Program-made: the position numbers and the translations under genes | The notes under the pieces: model-generated | What the model was told of the DNA's origin: nothing | Seen by the model: only the letters and a program-made list of their open reading frames with translations | The model's database searches: none | DNA from: Sulfurovum riftiae | GTDB taxonomy: Bacteria > Campylobacterota > Campylobacteria > Campylobacterales > Sulfurovaceae | Reading direction: 5' to 3' | DNA: 64,000 bases | NCBI RefSeq assembly: GCF_001595645.1 | Contig: NZ_LNKT01000001.1 | Span: 124,001-188,000 of the forward strand | Shown here: one piece after another, positions 9,831 to 17,995 of the stretch | How positions within the stretch are numbered: position 1 is the first letter of the stretch | Layout of the letters: every line of letters starts with the position of its first letter

Positions 9831-10030
9831 GGTGGGTGCCCGCAGGAAATGCCCTTGGGGTGCAATTGCCCACCACATAGGGAAAACTGCATAAGATCAC
9901 AGACTATGCCGAAAGGCAGAATCATTTAAAACTATATAGTCCTTTCGGGATCAATATCATCTCATATAAACTTTATTTTATGGTGAGCGATTGCACCCCA
10001 AGGGCATTTCCTGCGGGCACCCACCCTACA
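9826..10030. mobile_element. 205-bp MITE-like element with 50-bp terminal inverted repeats
   Basis: Bases 9826-9875 and 9981-10030 are inverted repeats of each other, matching at 48 of 50 positions, each beginning TGTAGGGTGGGTGCCCGCAG from the outside. The 105-base centre has no convincing ORF. A 19-base part (GGAAATGCCCTTGGGGTGC) recurs exactly at 16491-16509. The left end provides the TAG stop of the upstream gene. No target duplication is obvious. Confidence 0.75.
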
Positions 10031-10063
10031 GGTAAGAAGCATTGCAAAGCAATGCATACAAAA

Positions 10064-10090
10064 ATTCCTAATTCCTAATTCCTAATTCCT
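10064..10090. repeat. Heptanucleotide tract (ATTCCTA)n forming the bpt 3' end
   Basis: Three perfect ATTCCTA units plus six bases of a fourth. On the minus strand the tract encodes the last residues of Bpt (EELGIRN) and its TAG stop. Confidence 0.75.
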
Positions 10091-10844
10091 CACTATTCTC
10101 CCACGGTTCCCATTCCGGTATTTGTGAAATATGCGGGAAGCCGTCCAATATTTCCTGCGGCTGGAACTTGGGTTTGTAGGCAAAAGCTTTGCACCCCTCG
10201 ACCCAGTACCCCAGGTAGATCCATGGTAGTTCGAGGATCTTGGCCAGCTTGATCTGGTAGAGAAGGGAGAAGGTACCCAAAGAGAGGTGGGCATAGTCCG
10301 GGTCGTAGTAGAAGTAGATGGAAGAGATACCGTCATCGAGGATATCGATGAGGTCGACACCTACCAGTTTCCCGTCGATAATGTAGAGTACCTCTTTACC
10401 GAAATCCTGTGCACCTTCGACAAAATTCTCATGATACTCCCTTTGGGAGATATTGCGATGGTTCCAGCCGTCTTTTTGGTGCTTGAAGGCATGGTACTTG
10501 TTGTAAAGGTCCAGATGCGAAGTGGTCAGGGAAGGTTCCTGTACGATGATCTGTGTTTCCTTGTTCTTCTTTATCGTACGTCTTTGGGATTTGGTATAGT
10601 GGTAGTCATTGACATCGATACGTATGCTTTTGCACTCATTGCAGCCGTTGCAGATGGGATGGAAATAGTACTTCCCGAAACGCCTCCATCCGCGGGCGAT
10701 GACAGCAGTAGCGAACTTTTTGTTCGCATTTTCGACATACTTGTAATGCATACGCACTTTGTTGCCCGGAATGTAGGCACAATCGTAGTCCAGCATGGAA
10801 AAGTCTGTTGATGGTGGGTTTAATAAGTCCAACTCTTCGTTCAT
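10068..10844 (-). CDS. bpt: Aspartate/glutamate leucyltransferase (arginyltransferase family)
   Basis: 258 residues. Bpt enzymes move Leu from Leu-tRNA onto N-terminal Asp/Glu, marking proteins for ClpAP through the N-end rule. Signature parts are the Cys cluster CNGCNECKSIRIDV, the basic stretch KSQRRTIKKNK, and the GNAT-like half with SIYFYYDP and YLGYWVEGCKAFAYKPKFQP. I chose the ATG at 10844, not the TTG at 10862, because a minus-strand TATAAT (10852-10857) sits 7 bases upstream of the ATG; the TTG lies before the transcription start. The mRNA is therefore probably leaderless. The last seven residues come from heptamer repeats. Confidence 0.88.
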   Translation of the reverse strand: MNEELDLLNPPSTDFSMLDYDCAYIPGNKVRMHYKYVENANKKFATAVIARGWRRFGKYYFHPICNGCNECKSIRIDVNDYHYTKSQRRTIKKNKETQIIVQEPSLTTSHLDLYNKYHAFKHQKDGWNHRNISQREYHENFVEGAQDFGKEVLYIIDGKLVGVDLIDILDDGISSIYFYYDPDYAHLSLGTFSLLYQIKLAKILELPWIYLGYWVEGCKAFAYKPKFQPQEILDGFPHISQIPEWEPWENSEELGIRN

Positions 10845-10847
10845 AAT

Positions 10848-10857
10848 CGCGATTATA
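10848..10857 (-). promoter_or_regulatory. bpt promoter -10 with CGCG discriminator
   Basis: On the minus strand TATAAT is followed directly by CGCG, then ATT and the ATG of bpt. The spacing puts the transcription start at or within a base or two of the start codon. Confidence 0.6.
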
Positions 10858-10905
10858 CTCAAATTGTTGTAAAATTATATCATTACATTCATCAAGGCCT
10901 CCGAT

Positions 10906-11607
10906 TTGTTCCTCTATCAACCGACATCGGGTTACTGTTACAACAGTGACTCCATTTTTCTGTACGATTTCATCTCAACGTTCAAACCCAAAGGTACATT
11001 GTTGGATGTCGGTTGCGGTGTAGGGATCATCTCTTTACTCTTGACAAGGGATTTTGGAACAGAGACGAGCATTATCGACAAGCAGGAGAAGATGCTGGCG
11101 TATGCCAGACACAACTTTGCCCTGAACGGCCTGGAGGCCAAAAGCCATCTTGGGGATTTTACGGAGCTGAAAACGGAGAAGCGCTTTGACTACATCGTCT
11201 CCAACCCGCCTTTTTATGACCCGCGTGTCACTCAGAGTGAAGACAGCCATCTCAATATTGCCCGTTACGCACACCATCTTCCTATCGATGCGTTTGTCAG
11301 ACGGGTAAAGACCTTTCTCAAGCCCAAAGGCTGGTTCATCTTCTGTTACGATGCCAAGCAGATCGACCTGCTCCTGCATCATTTGAAGATCCATGGTATA
11401 AACCCTGAGAAGATACAATTTGTGCACTCCAAACTGGAGAGAGAATCCAAACTGGTATTCATTGCAGCAAGGAACAACTCCAAGTCCATGACACAGATAC
11501 TTCCTCCGCTGGTCGTCTTTAACGAAGAGAATGAATATACACCCAAAGCGATGCAGGCTTTCATCAAAGCCAATACACACAGCATCAAAGGTGATTTTGA
11601 TATGTAG
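10906..11607 (+). CDS. tRNA1(Val) adenine-37 N6-methyltransferase-like (TrmN6 family)
   Basis: 233 residues, a class I SAM-dependent methyltransferase. Motif I is LLDVGCGVGIISLLL (about 32-46) and motif IV is SNPPFYDP (about 96-103), the N6-adenine type NPP[FY] signature; PTSGYCYNSDSIFLYDFI at the N-terminus is typical of the TrmN6/YfiC group. The start is a TTG at 10906 preceded by AAGG with 8-base spacing; no in-frame ATG exists near it. The TAG stop (11605-11607) is part of a palindromic repeat. It is divergent from bpt. Confidence 0.82.
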   Translation: MFLYQPTSGYCYNSDSIFLYDFISTFKPKGTLLDVGCGVGIISLLLTRDFGTETSIIDKQEKMLAYARHNFALNGLEAKSHLGDFTELKTEKRFDYIVSNPPFYDPRVTQSEDSHLNIARYAHHLPIDAFVRRVKTFLKPKGWFIFCYDAKQIDLLLHHLKIHGINPEKIQFVHSKLERESKLVFIAARNNSKSMTQILPPLVVFNEENEYTPKAMQAFIKANTHSIKGDFDM

Positions 11608-11664
11608 GGTCGATTTATCGACCGTAATGTATAGTGTGTGTTTTGGTCGGTGAACCGACCCTAC
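11604..11664. repeat. Paired palindromic repeat (GTAGGGTCGNTTTA family), copy A
   Basis: Left arm GTAGGGTCGATTTATCGACC (11604-11623) and right arm GGTCGGTGAACCGACCCTAC (11645-11664) flank 21 bases. Each arm is itself a palindrome and the arms are inverted relative to each other, a REP/BIME-like layout. The left arm carries the stop codon of the upstream gene. Confidence 0.75.
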
Positions 11665-11688
11665 ACGAATTTTAGAGAAAGAGGATCT

Positions 11689-12069
11689 ATGAAACAACTA
11701 TTAATGGAGAAAGAAGGATACAAATATAAATTTGACCCCTCTGCATGCGAAGCATGCGGCGGGCATTGCTGTACGGGAGAGAGTGGTTATATCTGGGCAA
11801 AATATGATGAGATCGTCAACATGGCAGAATTCGTTAACCTTTCGGTAGAGGAATTTGCTACAATGTATTTGAAAAAAGTGAAACACCGCTATTCTCTGGT
11901 GGAAAAGAAGCTGGCAGAAGACAATTATGCTTGTATTTTCTTCGATGAGACGATGAAGCGGTGTACGATATATCCGGTGCGGCCTTTGCAGTGCCGTACC
12001 TTCCCTTTTTGGGAGCAGTTTAAACAAGATGAAGATGAGGTAAAAAAAGAGTGTCCTGGAATCGTATAA
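11689..12069 (+). CDS. YkgJ-type cysteine cluster protein
   Basis: 126 residues starting at the ATG at 11689, which has AGAGGA just upstream; an earlier in-frame start at 11638 would run through the palindromic repeat and is rejected. C20, C23, C27 and C28 (CEACGGHCC) plus later Cys in CIFF, RCTIYP and LQCRTFPFW form the Zn/Fe-binding CxxCxxxCC family pattern (UPF0153). Biochemical role unknown. Its end overlaps the following TPR gene by 19 bases. Confidence 0.85.
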   Translation: MKQLLMEKEGYKYKFDPSACEACGGHCCTGESGYIWAKYDEIVNMAEFVNLSVEEFATMYLKKVKHRYSLVEKKLAEDNYACIFFDETMKRCTIYPVRPLQCRTFPFWEQFKQDEDEVKKECPGIV

Positions 12070-13313
12070 TACAATCCATTGTTCTGTCTGTCGCGTTGTT
12101 GGCAGGTTCGGCACAGGCAAAAGAGCTGAATTTCGTCAGTGATGATACACTGATAATACAGGGGCTTCTGTTCGAAGAGTATAGAGCCTATGACCTGAGC
12201 AGAGAAGTTTTTAAAACACTGTATGACAGAACAGGTGAAGAGGAGTACCTTTTCAGAGAGGTTGCCTCCTCTTTGATGGGAAAGATCTATATCGATGAGA
12301 GTATCAAACGTCTGAAAGCCTGGGATGAAGCGCATCCCGATACACTTCAGGTAAGACGGCTGCTGATCCCTCTCTATCTTACGGCCAAAAGAGTACAGGA
12401 AGCCAAAAGTGAAGCGGAGGTCCTTTTGGAGCGTTCCGATAAACCCGCAGACCTCGATCTGGCAGCGAATCCGTACCTCTATACCGGAGATTTCAAGAAA
12501 GCGGTGAGCCTTCTTCAAAAAGTATACAAAGAGACTTCCAATGAGAATGTCCTGCTGCGTATGAGCAGTATCATGGATGAATATACCGGTGAGAGAAAAA
12601 AAGCGATACAGCTGCTTGAGACACACCGCCGTATGAATATTCTTACTTCGGATGCAGTCTATTTCAAACTCCTGAACCTTTACGTAAAGGAGAATGATAT
12701 TGATGGGCTTATCGGTATCTACCAGGCACTCTACGAGAAAGACAAGAATGAAAAATACCTTAAAAAGATCATTGATGCCTATGCGTACAAAGGAGATCTT
12801 GACGGGGCGATTGCTTACCTTGAAAAAGTGCAGGACAAAGAAGCTGACTATATTCTCTATGAACTTTATAAACGTAAAAAAATGTTTGACAAAGCTTTTT
12901 TGCTGACCGACAAGCTATACAAGCAGCAAAAGGATCCCAGGTGGATAGCTGAGAAGGGCATACTGCTTTTTGAAAAATCCAAAGACAAGAATGACAAGAA
13001 GATGATAAAAGACGTTGTGGGCTATTTTGAAAAAGCGATCGGTATGGGTGTGGATGACAGTATCTATCTCAACTACTACGGCTATACACTGATCGATAAG
13101 GATGTCGATATCAAAAAGGGGATCAAGATCATAGAAGATGCACTGGTACAGCAGCCGGACAATACTTACTATCTGGATTCTCTGGCCTGGGGGTACTACA
13201 AGGAGCACCGCTGTATCAAAGCATTCAACCTGATGAAGAAAGTGGTGGAGATGGAAGGCCTGGAAGAACCGGAGATCGCAGAACACTGGGATGCCATACA
13301 GAAGTGTCAATAG
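12051..13313 (+). CDS. Exported tetratricopeptide-repeat protein
   Basis: 420 residues from a GTG start inside the previous gene. An N-terminal signal (about residues 5-23, IIQSIVLSVALLAGSAQA) predicts export. The rest is helical, with TPR-like units such as LFEEYRAYDLSREVFKTLYD and AYKGDLDGAIAYLEKV, and a C-terminal unit AWGYYKEHRCIKAFNLMKKV. It resembles the NfrA/PEP-CTERM-type TPR scaffold proteins only in general architecture; partner and function are unknown. Confidence 0.8.
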   Translation: MSWNRIIQSIVLSVALLAGSAQAKELNFVSDDTLIIQGLLFEEYRAYDLSREVFKTLYDRTGEEEYLFREVASSLMGKIYIDESIKRLKAWDEAHPDTLQVRRLLIPLYLTAKRVQEAKSEAEVLLERSDKPADLDLAANPYLYTGDFKKAVSLLQKVYKETSNENVLLRMSSIMDEYTGERKKAIQLLETHRRMNILTSDAVYFKLLNLYVKENDIDGLIGIYQALYEKDKNEKYLKKIIDAYAYKGDLDGAIAYLEKVQDKEADYILYELYKRKKMFDKAFLLTDKLYKQQKDPRWIAEKGILLFEKSKDKNDKKMIKDVVGYFEKAIGMGVDDSIYLNYYGYTLIDKDVDIKKGIKIIEDALVQQPDNTYYLDSLAWGYYKEHRCIKAFNLMKKVVEMEGLEEPEIAEHWDAIQKCQ

Positions 13314-13339
13314 ATTAAGAAGCGTTCAGCGCGTTAAGG

Positions 13340-13349
13340 TATAATGCGG
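13340..13349 (+). promoter_or_regulatory. trpC promoter -10
   Basis: TATAAT at 13340-13345 followed by GCGG, about 28 bases before the trpC ATG in a 59-base intergenic gap. Confidence 0.55.
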
Positions 13350-13372
13350 TAAAAATTTTAAAGAGAAGTACA

Positions 13373-14173
13373 ATGGCTCAGATTTTAGATGAAATTATCA
13401 AAAAGACCAGAGAAGATCTGGAAAAGAGAAAAGTGGATTATCCGGTAGAGTGGCTGGGACGTTCGCTGGCCTTCAATCCATTCGTACCCAAAGATGTACA
13501 GACAGCACTGCGCTCCACCCCGGAGAATCCCTACCGCATCATTGCAGAAGTGAAAAAGGCAAGTCCGAGCAAAGGTGTGATACGTGAAGATTTCGACCCG
13601 ATGGTCATTGCCCAGGCTTATGAGAAAGGCGGTGCGGATTCCCTCTCCATCTTGACGGAACCGCATTTCTTCCAGGGAGACAAAGAGTACCTTGGCATGG
13701 TGCGCCGCTATGTGAGTATACCGCTGCTCAGAAAAGATTTCATTATAGACAAATACCAGATCGTTGAAGCTTTGGCATTTGGCGCGGACTATATCCTGCT
13801 TATTGCTAAAGCACTTTCACGAAAAGAACTCAAAGAGCTCTATAACTATGCGCTGCACCTTGGTCTGGAAGTACTTGTGGAGATCCATGACAAAACAGAC
13901 CTCATTAAAGCGATGTTCGCCGGTGCAACGATCATCGGTATAAATCATAGAAACCTTGAGACCTTTGAGATGGATATGCGTCTGACCGAAAAACTTATAC
14001 CGCTCATCCCCAACAACAAGATCATCGTAGCCGAGAGCGGTATCAACGATCATGAAACAGTCGTTGAGATCGCCAAGATGGGTGCTGACGCTTTCCTCGT
14101 CGGTGAACACTTCATGCGACAGGATGACATCACCGCTGCGATCAGAGCGGTCAAATATGGAAGCGAAGCCTAA
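13373..14173 (+). CDS. trpC: Indole-3-glycerol phosphate synthase
   Basis: 266 residues, usual length for monofunctional TrpC. It closes CdRP to indole-3-glycerol phosphate in tryptophan biosynthesis. TIM-barrel motifs visible are [15 protein letters not shown] (catalytic Lys and substrate loop), [34 protein letters not shown] and VAESGIND. It has its own promoter and stands apart from other trp genes. Confidence 0.95.
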   Translation: MAQILDEIIKKTREDLEKRKVDYPVEWLGRSLAFNPFVPKDVQTALRSTPENPYRIIAEVKKASPSKGVIREDFDPMVIAQAYEKGGADSLSILTEPHFFQGDKEYLGMVRRYVSIPLLRKDFIIDKYQIVEALAFGADYILLIAKALSRKELKELYNYALHLGLEVLVEIHDKTDLIKAMFAGATIIGINHRNLETFEMDMRLTEKLIPLIPNNKIIVAESGINDHETVVEIAKMGADAFLVGEHFMRQDDITAAIRAVKYGSEA

Positions 14174-14852
14174 GCCACTTATTGTAGCACACAGGGGTGC
14201 ACCACAAAACCCTTTATTTGAGAATACGACTAAAGCTTTCATTCAGGCCTTTGGTCAGAATGCCGATGCGATTGAGGGAGATTTTCACCTCACGTCCGAT
14301 CATCAGGTTGTCTGCCATCACAACAAGACCATTCGGCGCTTTCCCATTAAGAAAAACAGTTTAAAAAAACTCCGTACTCTCAAAGCCGATCTTCCGACAC
14401 TTGAAGAAGTACTTTCAACAATCCCTTCGGATAAATACATCTATATAGAGATAAAGTCCGGAGTAGAGAGTTGTCCGTTCGTATTGGATATCATTGATGT
14501 ATCAAAATTGAAAAAACAGCAAATTATGATCATCTCTTTTCATGCCGATGTAATAAAGACGATCAAACAAAGGGACAGTGCCATCAAAGCCTATTGGCTG
14601 TATCAGTTTGAACGACAGGAAATACCTGATATTCCGGTATTACTTGAAAAATTGGCATTTTGTCAGGCAGACGGGATCGGTACCAATATTAACAGGCATA
14701 CAGACAGAGATTTTATAGATCAGTTGAAAAAGGCTGGCTACGGGCATCATGCATGGACTATCAACCGTGTAAAACAGGCAAGAAAACTGAAAGAGTGGGG
14801 TACCCTGTCCATTACGACAGACAGAGTGGCTTTGATACGCAAGGGGTTATGA
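14157..14852 (+). CDS. Glycerophosphodiester phosphodiesterase family protein
   Basis: 231 residues starting at the ATG at 14157, overlapping trpC by 17 bases. GDPD/UgpQ signature: IVAHRGAP (catalytic His), [30 protein letters not shown]. Family members release glycerol-3-phosphate from glycerophosphodiesters. No signal peptide is seen, so it is probably cytosolic like UgpQ. A longer in-frame start at 14052 would overlap trpC deeply and is not supported. Confidence 0.85.
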   Translation: MEAKPKPLIVAHRGAPQNPLFENTTKAFIQAFGQNADAIEGDFHLTSDHQVVCHHNKTIRRFPIKKNSLKKLRTLKADLPTLEEVLSTIPSDKYIYIEIKSGVESCPFVLDIIDVSKLKKQQIMIISFHADVIKTIKQRDSAIKAYWLYQFERQEIPDIPVLLEKLAFCQADGIGTNINRHTDRDFIDQLKKAGYGHHAWTINRVKQARKLKEWGTLSITTDRVALIRKGL

Positions 14853-15290
14853 GAGTAGTTTTTTGACGATCTGATTGATCCGTCCGCCGTCGGCACGACT
14901 GCCTACTTTCGCTTTGGCAGCACCCATGACCTTTCCCATATCTTTCATGCTCTGGGCACCTGTATCTGCGATGATCTCCTTGAGTATCGTTTCAAGTTCT
15001 TCATCACTCATAGGTTCAGGCAGGTAGCTTTTGACAATGGCTATTTCCGCTTCTTCTTTGGTCACAAGGTCATCTCTTCCGGCATCGGCGAACTGTGTTT
15101 TGGCATCTTCCCTCTGCTTGAGGTACTTCATCATGATCGCTTCGACATCGGCATCACTGAGATCTCTTCTTTCATCCACCTCGATCTGTTTGATAGCGGC
15201 CTGAATATTTCGCAGGGTATCTCTTTTAAGTGTTTCTTTGGCTCTCATAGCCTCTTTAATATCGTTCTTGATCTTTTCTTTCAAGCTCAT
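14847..15290 (-). CDS. GatB/YqeY domain-containing protein
   Basis: 147 residues, the standalone YqeY family. Starts MSLKEKIKNDIKEAMRAKET, with KRDTLRNIQAAIKQIEVDERR, and ends with the helical YqeY tail SMKDMGKVMGAAKAKVGSRA, similar to the tRNA-binding tail of GatB. Thought to be tRNA-related but not proven. Its end overlaps the convergent phosphodiesterase by 6 bases. Confidence 0.9.
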   Translation of the reverse strand: MSLKEKIKNDIKEAMRAKETLKRDTLRNIQAAIKQIEVDERRDLSDADVEAIMMKYLKQREDAKTQFADAGRDDLVTKEEAEIAIVKSYLPEPMSDEELETILKEIIADTGAQSMKDMGKVMGAAKAKVGSRADGGRINQIVKKLLS

Positions 15291-15335
15291 ACTATTTCTC
15301 CAATTATTTTTAGATGATTATACTATAATGAACGT

Positions 15336-15599
15336 ATGATTATTACAATACAAGAGCAACAGTTCGATACGGCGGATATTACGCAGCTGTATCCGGCAGC
15401 GGTGGTGAAGACCGGCCATGAAGATGAAACGACACAGGTGAGCCTGGAGTGGCTGGATGTGGAGTCGAAAGGAAAGGTGGATGTGGTCGGTTTTGGTATA
15501 TTCCTTTACCTGGGGGAAGAGGAGAAGCATACTTTCATGTTCGATACCAAAGAGGAAATGGATAGAGAGATCGGCAGGATCGCTTCCCAATTACAGTAA
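15336..15599 (+). CDS. Conserved small protein, unknown function
   Basis: 87 residues, soluble, beta-rich and acidic (IITIQEQQFDTADITQLYP, SLEWLDVESKGKVDVVGFG). I do not recognise the family. A plus-strand TATAAT at 15324-15329 lies only 6 bases before the ATG, so the message is probably leaderless. A minus-strand TATAAT for yqeY overlaps it. Confidence 0.7.
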   Translation: MIITIQEQQFDTADITQLYPAAVVKTGHEDETTQVSLEWLDVESKGKVDVVGFGIFLYLGEEEKHTFMFDTKEEMDREIGRIASQLQ

Positions 15600-15611
15600 G
15601 GAAATTTCAAA

Positions 15612-16418
15612 ATGAAAAAAACAATCATAGTTGTCATGCTGTTCACACTTTCATTGTCTAGCCTATTGCAGGCAAAAAGTGCTAAATATACTTCGTCCTA
15701 TTACAAATATATCGGTCTGTTTGAAAAAGCGAAGAAGAAACAGCATATGGAAACGACCATGAATCTCGATGCAATGCGTAAGATCATCAGAACGCAATGG
15801 AGTAAAGGCCATGATATTGTTGAGATCAAGTATGGTAACGGAAAATGGATCGCTGTCTTTGAAAATGGTTCGCCAAAGAGTCATCAGACCTATATCGTGG
15901 CCAGACGATGGGAAGCGATCAACGACCATCTTGACGAATACTGGCAGCAGGGGTATTACATTACCAATATAGAACATGGTCTTGCCGAATGGTTCGTTGT
16001 CTTCGAAAAGAATACGGCTTTTACCAATCAGGCGTACGAAAGAAGAAAGAGTCTGGATGATTTCAGTGACGCCGTGAACAAGCGCTGGAAAATGGGATAT
16101 GACCTGATAGACATAGAATATGGAGAAGGGCATTATACCGGTATTTTTGCAGAGGGGAGCAAATACAATGGTCAGGCGTTGACCATACGTTCACGCTGGA
16201 TCGATATGGCCAGGGTCATCAGTGATTACTGGAAGAAAGGGTACTATGTGTCCAATATCGAATTCACTCTGGGAAGATGGATGACGGTTTTTTCGAAGTC
16301 TACAGATAAAAAAGATCAGGGCTTTGAGACAGCAGAAAATATTGAAAAGTTCAGACAGGTTTTTGAAAAACGCCAGAAAGAAAAATATAAATTGGTAGAT
16401 ATAGCAGAAGGGTGGTGA
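15612..16418 (+). CDS. Exported repeat protein with alternating W/GY..NIE..W..VF repeats
   Basis: 268 residues with a signal peptide (about 1-22, ending LLQAKS). The mature part has about five repeats of roughly 48 residues, starting near W63, W111, W158, W207 and 255. Each runs W-x-x-G-[HY]-[DY]...[ED]I...W/Y..[VI]F. Odd repeats read GHDIVEIKYGNGKW or GYDLIDIEYGEGHY; even repeats read GYYITNIEHGLAEW or GYYVSNIEFTLGRW, so the real unit is a two-repeat block. It resembles the tryptophan-rich DUF7477-type repeats. Function unknown; periplasmic location inferred. Confidence 0.75.
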   Translation: MKKTIIVVMLFTLSLSSLLQAKSAKYTSSYYKYIGLFEKAKKKQHMETTMNLDAMRKIIRTQWSKGHDIVEIKYGNGKWIAVFENGSPKSHQTYIVARRWEAINDHLDEYWQQGYYITNIEHGLAEWFVVFEKNTAFTNQAYERRKSLDDFSDAVNKRWKMGYDLIDIEYGEGHYTGIFAEGSKYNGQALTIRSRWIDMARVISDYWKKGYYVSNIEFTLGRWMTVFSKSTDKKDQGFETAENIEKFRQVFEKRQKEKYKLVDIAEGW

Positions 16419-16429
16419 GAAGCGTGAAG

Positions 16430-16454
16430 AAAACGACACCTGCGTGTCGTTTTT
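16430..16454 (+). terminator. Rho-independent terminator after the repeat-protein gene
   Basis: AAAACGACAC, loop CTGC, GTGTCGTTTT, then further T and an outer GAAGC/GCTTC pairing. A 10-bp stem with A and U tracts on both sides may work in both directions, also serving msrB. Confidence 0.8.
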
Positions 16455-16490
16455 AGCTTCGAAACCGGAGCGGTGCCCTGACCAAAGGGA

Positions 16491-16509
16491 GGAAATGCCC
16501 TTGGGGTGC
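16491..16509. repeat. Fragment of the 205-bp MITE-like element
   Basis: GGAAATGCCCTTGGGGTGC is identical to 9845-9863 in the terminal repeat of the element at 9826-10030. Flanking bases have diverged, so this is a relic. Confidence 0.6.
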
Positions 16510-16556
16510 GTAGAGGAGTGAATGTAGCCGCGTAGGCAGACTAAATTAAAAAAATG

Positions 16557-16952
16557 TTATTTCGGTTCGAAATTCAGTGACACTGAATTGATACAGTATC
16601 TCAAATGGGTCGGTGCCGGGCCATCGGGGAAGACATGTCCAAGATGTGAACCGCAGGCAGCACAACGTACTTCTACACGGACCATACCCAAAGATGCATC
16701 TTCGATCTCCTCTATGACTTCATCGTTTATCGGTTTGAAATAGCTGGGCCACCCTGTGCCGGAGTCAAATTTTGTATCGGAACTGAACAGAGGGGTGTTG
16801 CAGCATTTACAGGTGTAAATACCTTCAGCTTTGTTGTCCCAAAACTCATTTTGGAAAGGTGCTTCTGTGCCATGGTTTAGACATACGTTATATTCCAGCG
16901 ATGTCAGTTCTTTTTTCAGTTTTTCCCTGTCAAGTTCTATTTTGTAGGCCAT
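16557..16952 (-). CDS. msrB: Peptide-methionine (R)-S-oxide reductase
   Basis: 131 residues, single-domain MsrB. It reduces R-methionine sulfoxide in proteins. The two zinc CxxC pairs are in CKCCNTPLF and [12 protein letters not shown]; the fold signature [14 protein letters not shown] and the catalytic RYCINSVSL motif near the C-terminus are present. No signal peptide, so cytosolic. Confidence 0.96.
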   Translation of the reverse strand: MAYKIELDREKLKKELTSLEYNVCLNHGTEAPFQNEFWDNKAEGIYTCKCCNTPLFSSDTKFDSGTGWPSYFKPINDEVIEEIEDASLGMVRVEVRCAACGSHLGHVFPDGPAPTHLRYCINSVSLNFEPK

Positions 16953-17059
16953 TGTTTTTCCTTTTCTGGTTCATACTTGATTTAGGAAGTATCATAGCAG
17001 AATTTCTTTGCTTTTAAGTTAGATTATCATATGATTGCTTATCTAATTACGGAGACCTT

Positions 17060-17704
17060 ATGACAACATTTCAACTCTTACTGGTTATTGTCGCCGGAGG
17101 TATTTTCTACCTCTTTTTCAAACAACTTTTTTCAGGCTCGTACCCCAAAAGAGGGGTGGACTTCGAAGCCAAAGTACCGGATGAGCAGATCGGCGGTATC
17201 AGCCGGCCTGACAAGACGTTCTCCAAACCTAAAGTGCAGCCGACACGTATGGAAGAACTTTTGAAAATGGCTGATGAAGCTGTGGAAAAAGGCGATATGC
17301 TCGAAGCACGCAAAGCGGTGCAGTCCGCACTGATCATTGATGAGAACAATATCGAGGCATTGAGACGCAATGGGTATCTTCAAATTGAATTCGAGAATTA
17401 TGAAGAAGCCAGAGAGAGCTACGAAAAGATCCTTTCTCTCGATGACAATGACGATGTGGCGCATGATTCACTGGCCAATGTCCTGCATAAGCTTGGAGAT
17501 GACGAGAAAGCTGTTACCCATCATAAAAGAGCGATAGAGCTTGACCCTGAGTATGCGCCGCACTATTACAACTATGCCAATACGCTTTACGATCTTGGTC
17601 AAAAAGCCGAAGCATTGGAGAATTACAAAAAAGCATTTGAGCTTGACAACAGTCTGGAAGAGGCGAAAAAGATGATAGACGAATTGGGAGGAAGCCATGA
17701 GTAG
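17060..17704 (+). CDS. Membrane-anchored tetratricopeptide-repeat protein
   Basis: 214 residues. One N-terminal transmembrane helix (about 3-22, TFQLLLVIVAGGIFYLFFKQ), a polar linker, then three to four canonical TPRs from about residue 70, for example RRNGYLQIEFENYEEARESY and YYNYANTLYDLGQKAEALEN. Likely a cytosolic-facing protein-interaction scaffold; partner unknown. Overlaps the next gene by 8 bases. Confidence 0.85.
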   Translation: MTTFQLLLVIVAGGIFYLFFKQLFSGSYPKRGVDFEAKVPDEQIGGISRPDKTFSKPKVQPTRMEELLKMADEAVEKGDMLEARKAVQSALIIDENNIEALRRNGYLQIEFENYEEARESYEKILSLDDNDDVAHDSLANVLHKLGDDEKAVTHHKRAIELDPEYAPHYYNYANTLYDLGQKAEALENYKKAFELDNSLEEAKKMIDELGGSHE

Positions 17705-17924
17705 TACCTGTTTTGTTACACAGGAGGCAACGGAGGAGATCCTTTTGCGTGTCACGAATGTCTGCGGAGAGTGTTATGCCGACCTGCATATAGGTGACAT
17801 CATTCATTACGACATGCAGAATTACCGCTATCTGTGTGAGTGCTGTCAGGAGAAGCTCTGTGCGATGATGAACGAAGAATGCGAGATCGTCAATGATGAA
17901 GAGGAGCCAAGCCTTTTTTGTTGA
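17697..17924 (+). CDS. Small cysteine-rich protein, unknown
   Basis: 75 residues with seven cysteines, including CGEC (about 23-26) and CECCQEKLC (about 46-54), which suggest one or more bound metal ions. The C-terminus is acidic. No known family recognised. It overlaps the upstream TPR gene by 8 bases, so it is translationally coupled to it. Confidence 0.65.
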   Translation: MSSTCFVTQEATEEILLRVTNVCGECYADLHIGDIIHYDMQNYRYLCECCQEKLCAMMNEECEIVNDEEEPSLFC

Positions 17925-17975
17925 AAGAACCCCATACTTCCCTTTCTTCCCGGTGAATTTCAAATCTATCATAAC

Positions 17976-17995
17976 GGTCGATGAATCGACCCTAC
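17976..17995. repeat. Single palindromic repeat arm at the pdxA stop
   Basis: GGTCGATGAATCGACCCTAC, the same family as the paired repeats at 11604, 18950 and 60975 but with only one arm. Its TAG (minus strand, 17992-17994) is the pdxA stop codon. Confidence 0.7.

Noticed and set aside
9831-10067. A small RNA or peptide in the 237-base gap after the MnmC2-like gene
   Set aside because: The gap is explained by the 205-bp inverted-repeat element and the heptamer tract; no promoter or start codon with a ribosome-binding site was found in its centre.
11638-11688. Longer start for the cysteine-cluster gene
   Set aside because: The extra codons come from a palindromic repeat; the ATG at 11689 has AGAGGA upstream.
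14052-14156. Longer start for the phosphodiesterase inside trpC
   Set aside because: The translation there is an out-of-frame shadow of trpC; the ATG at 14157 gives a normal GDPD N-terminus.
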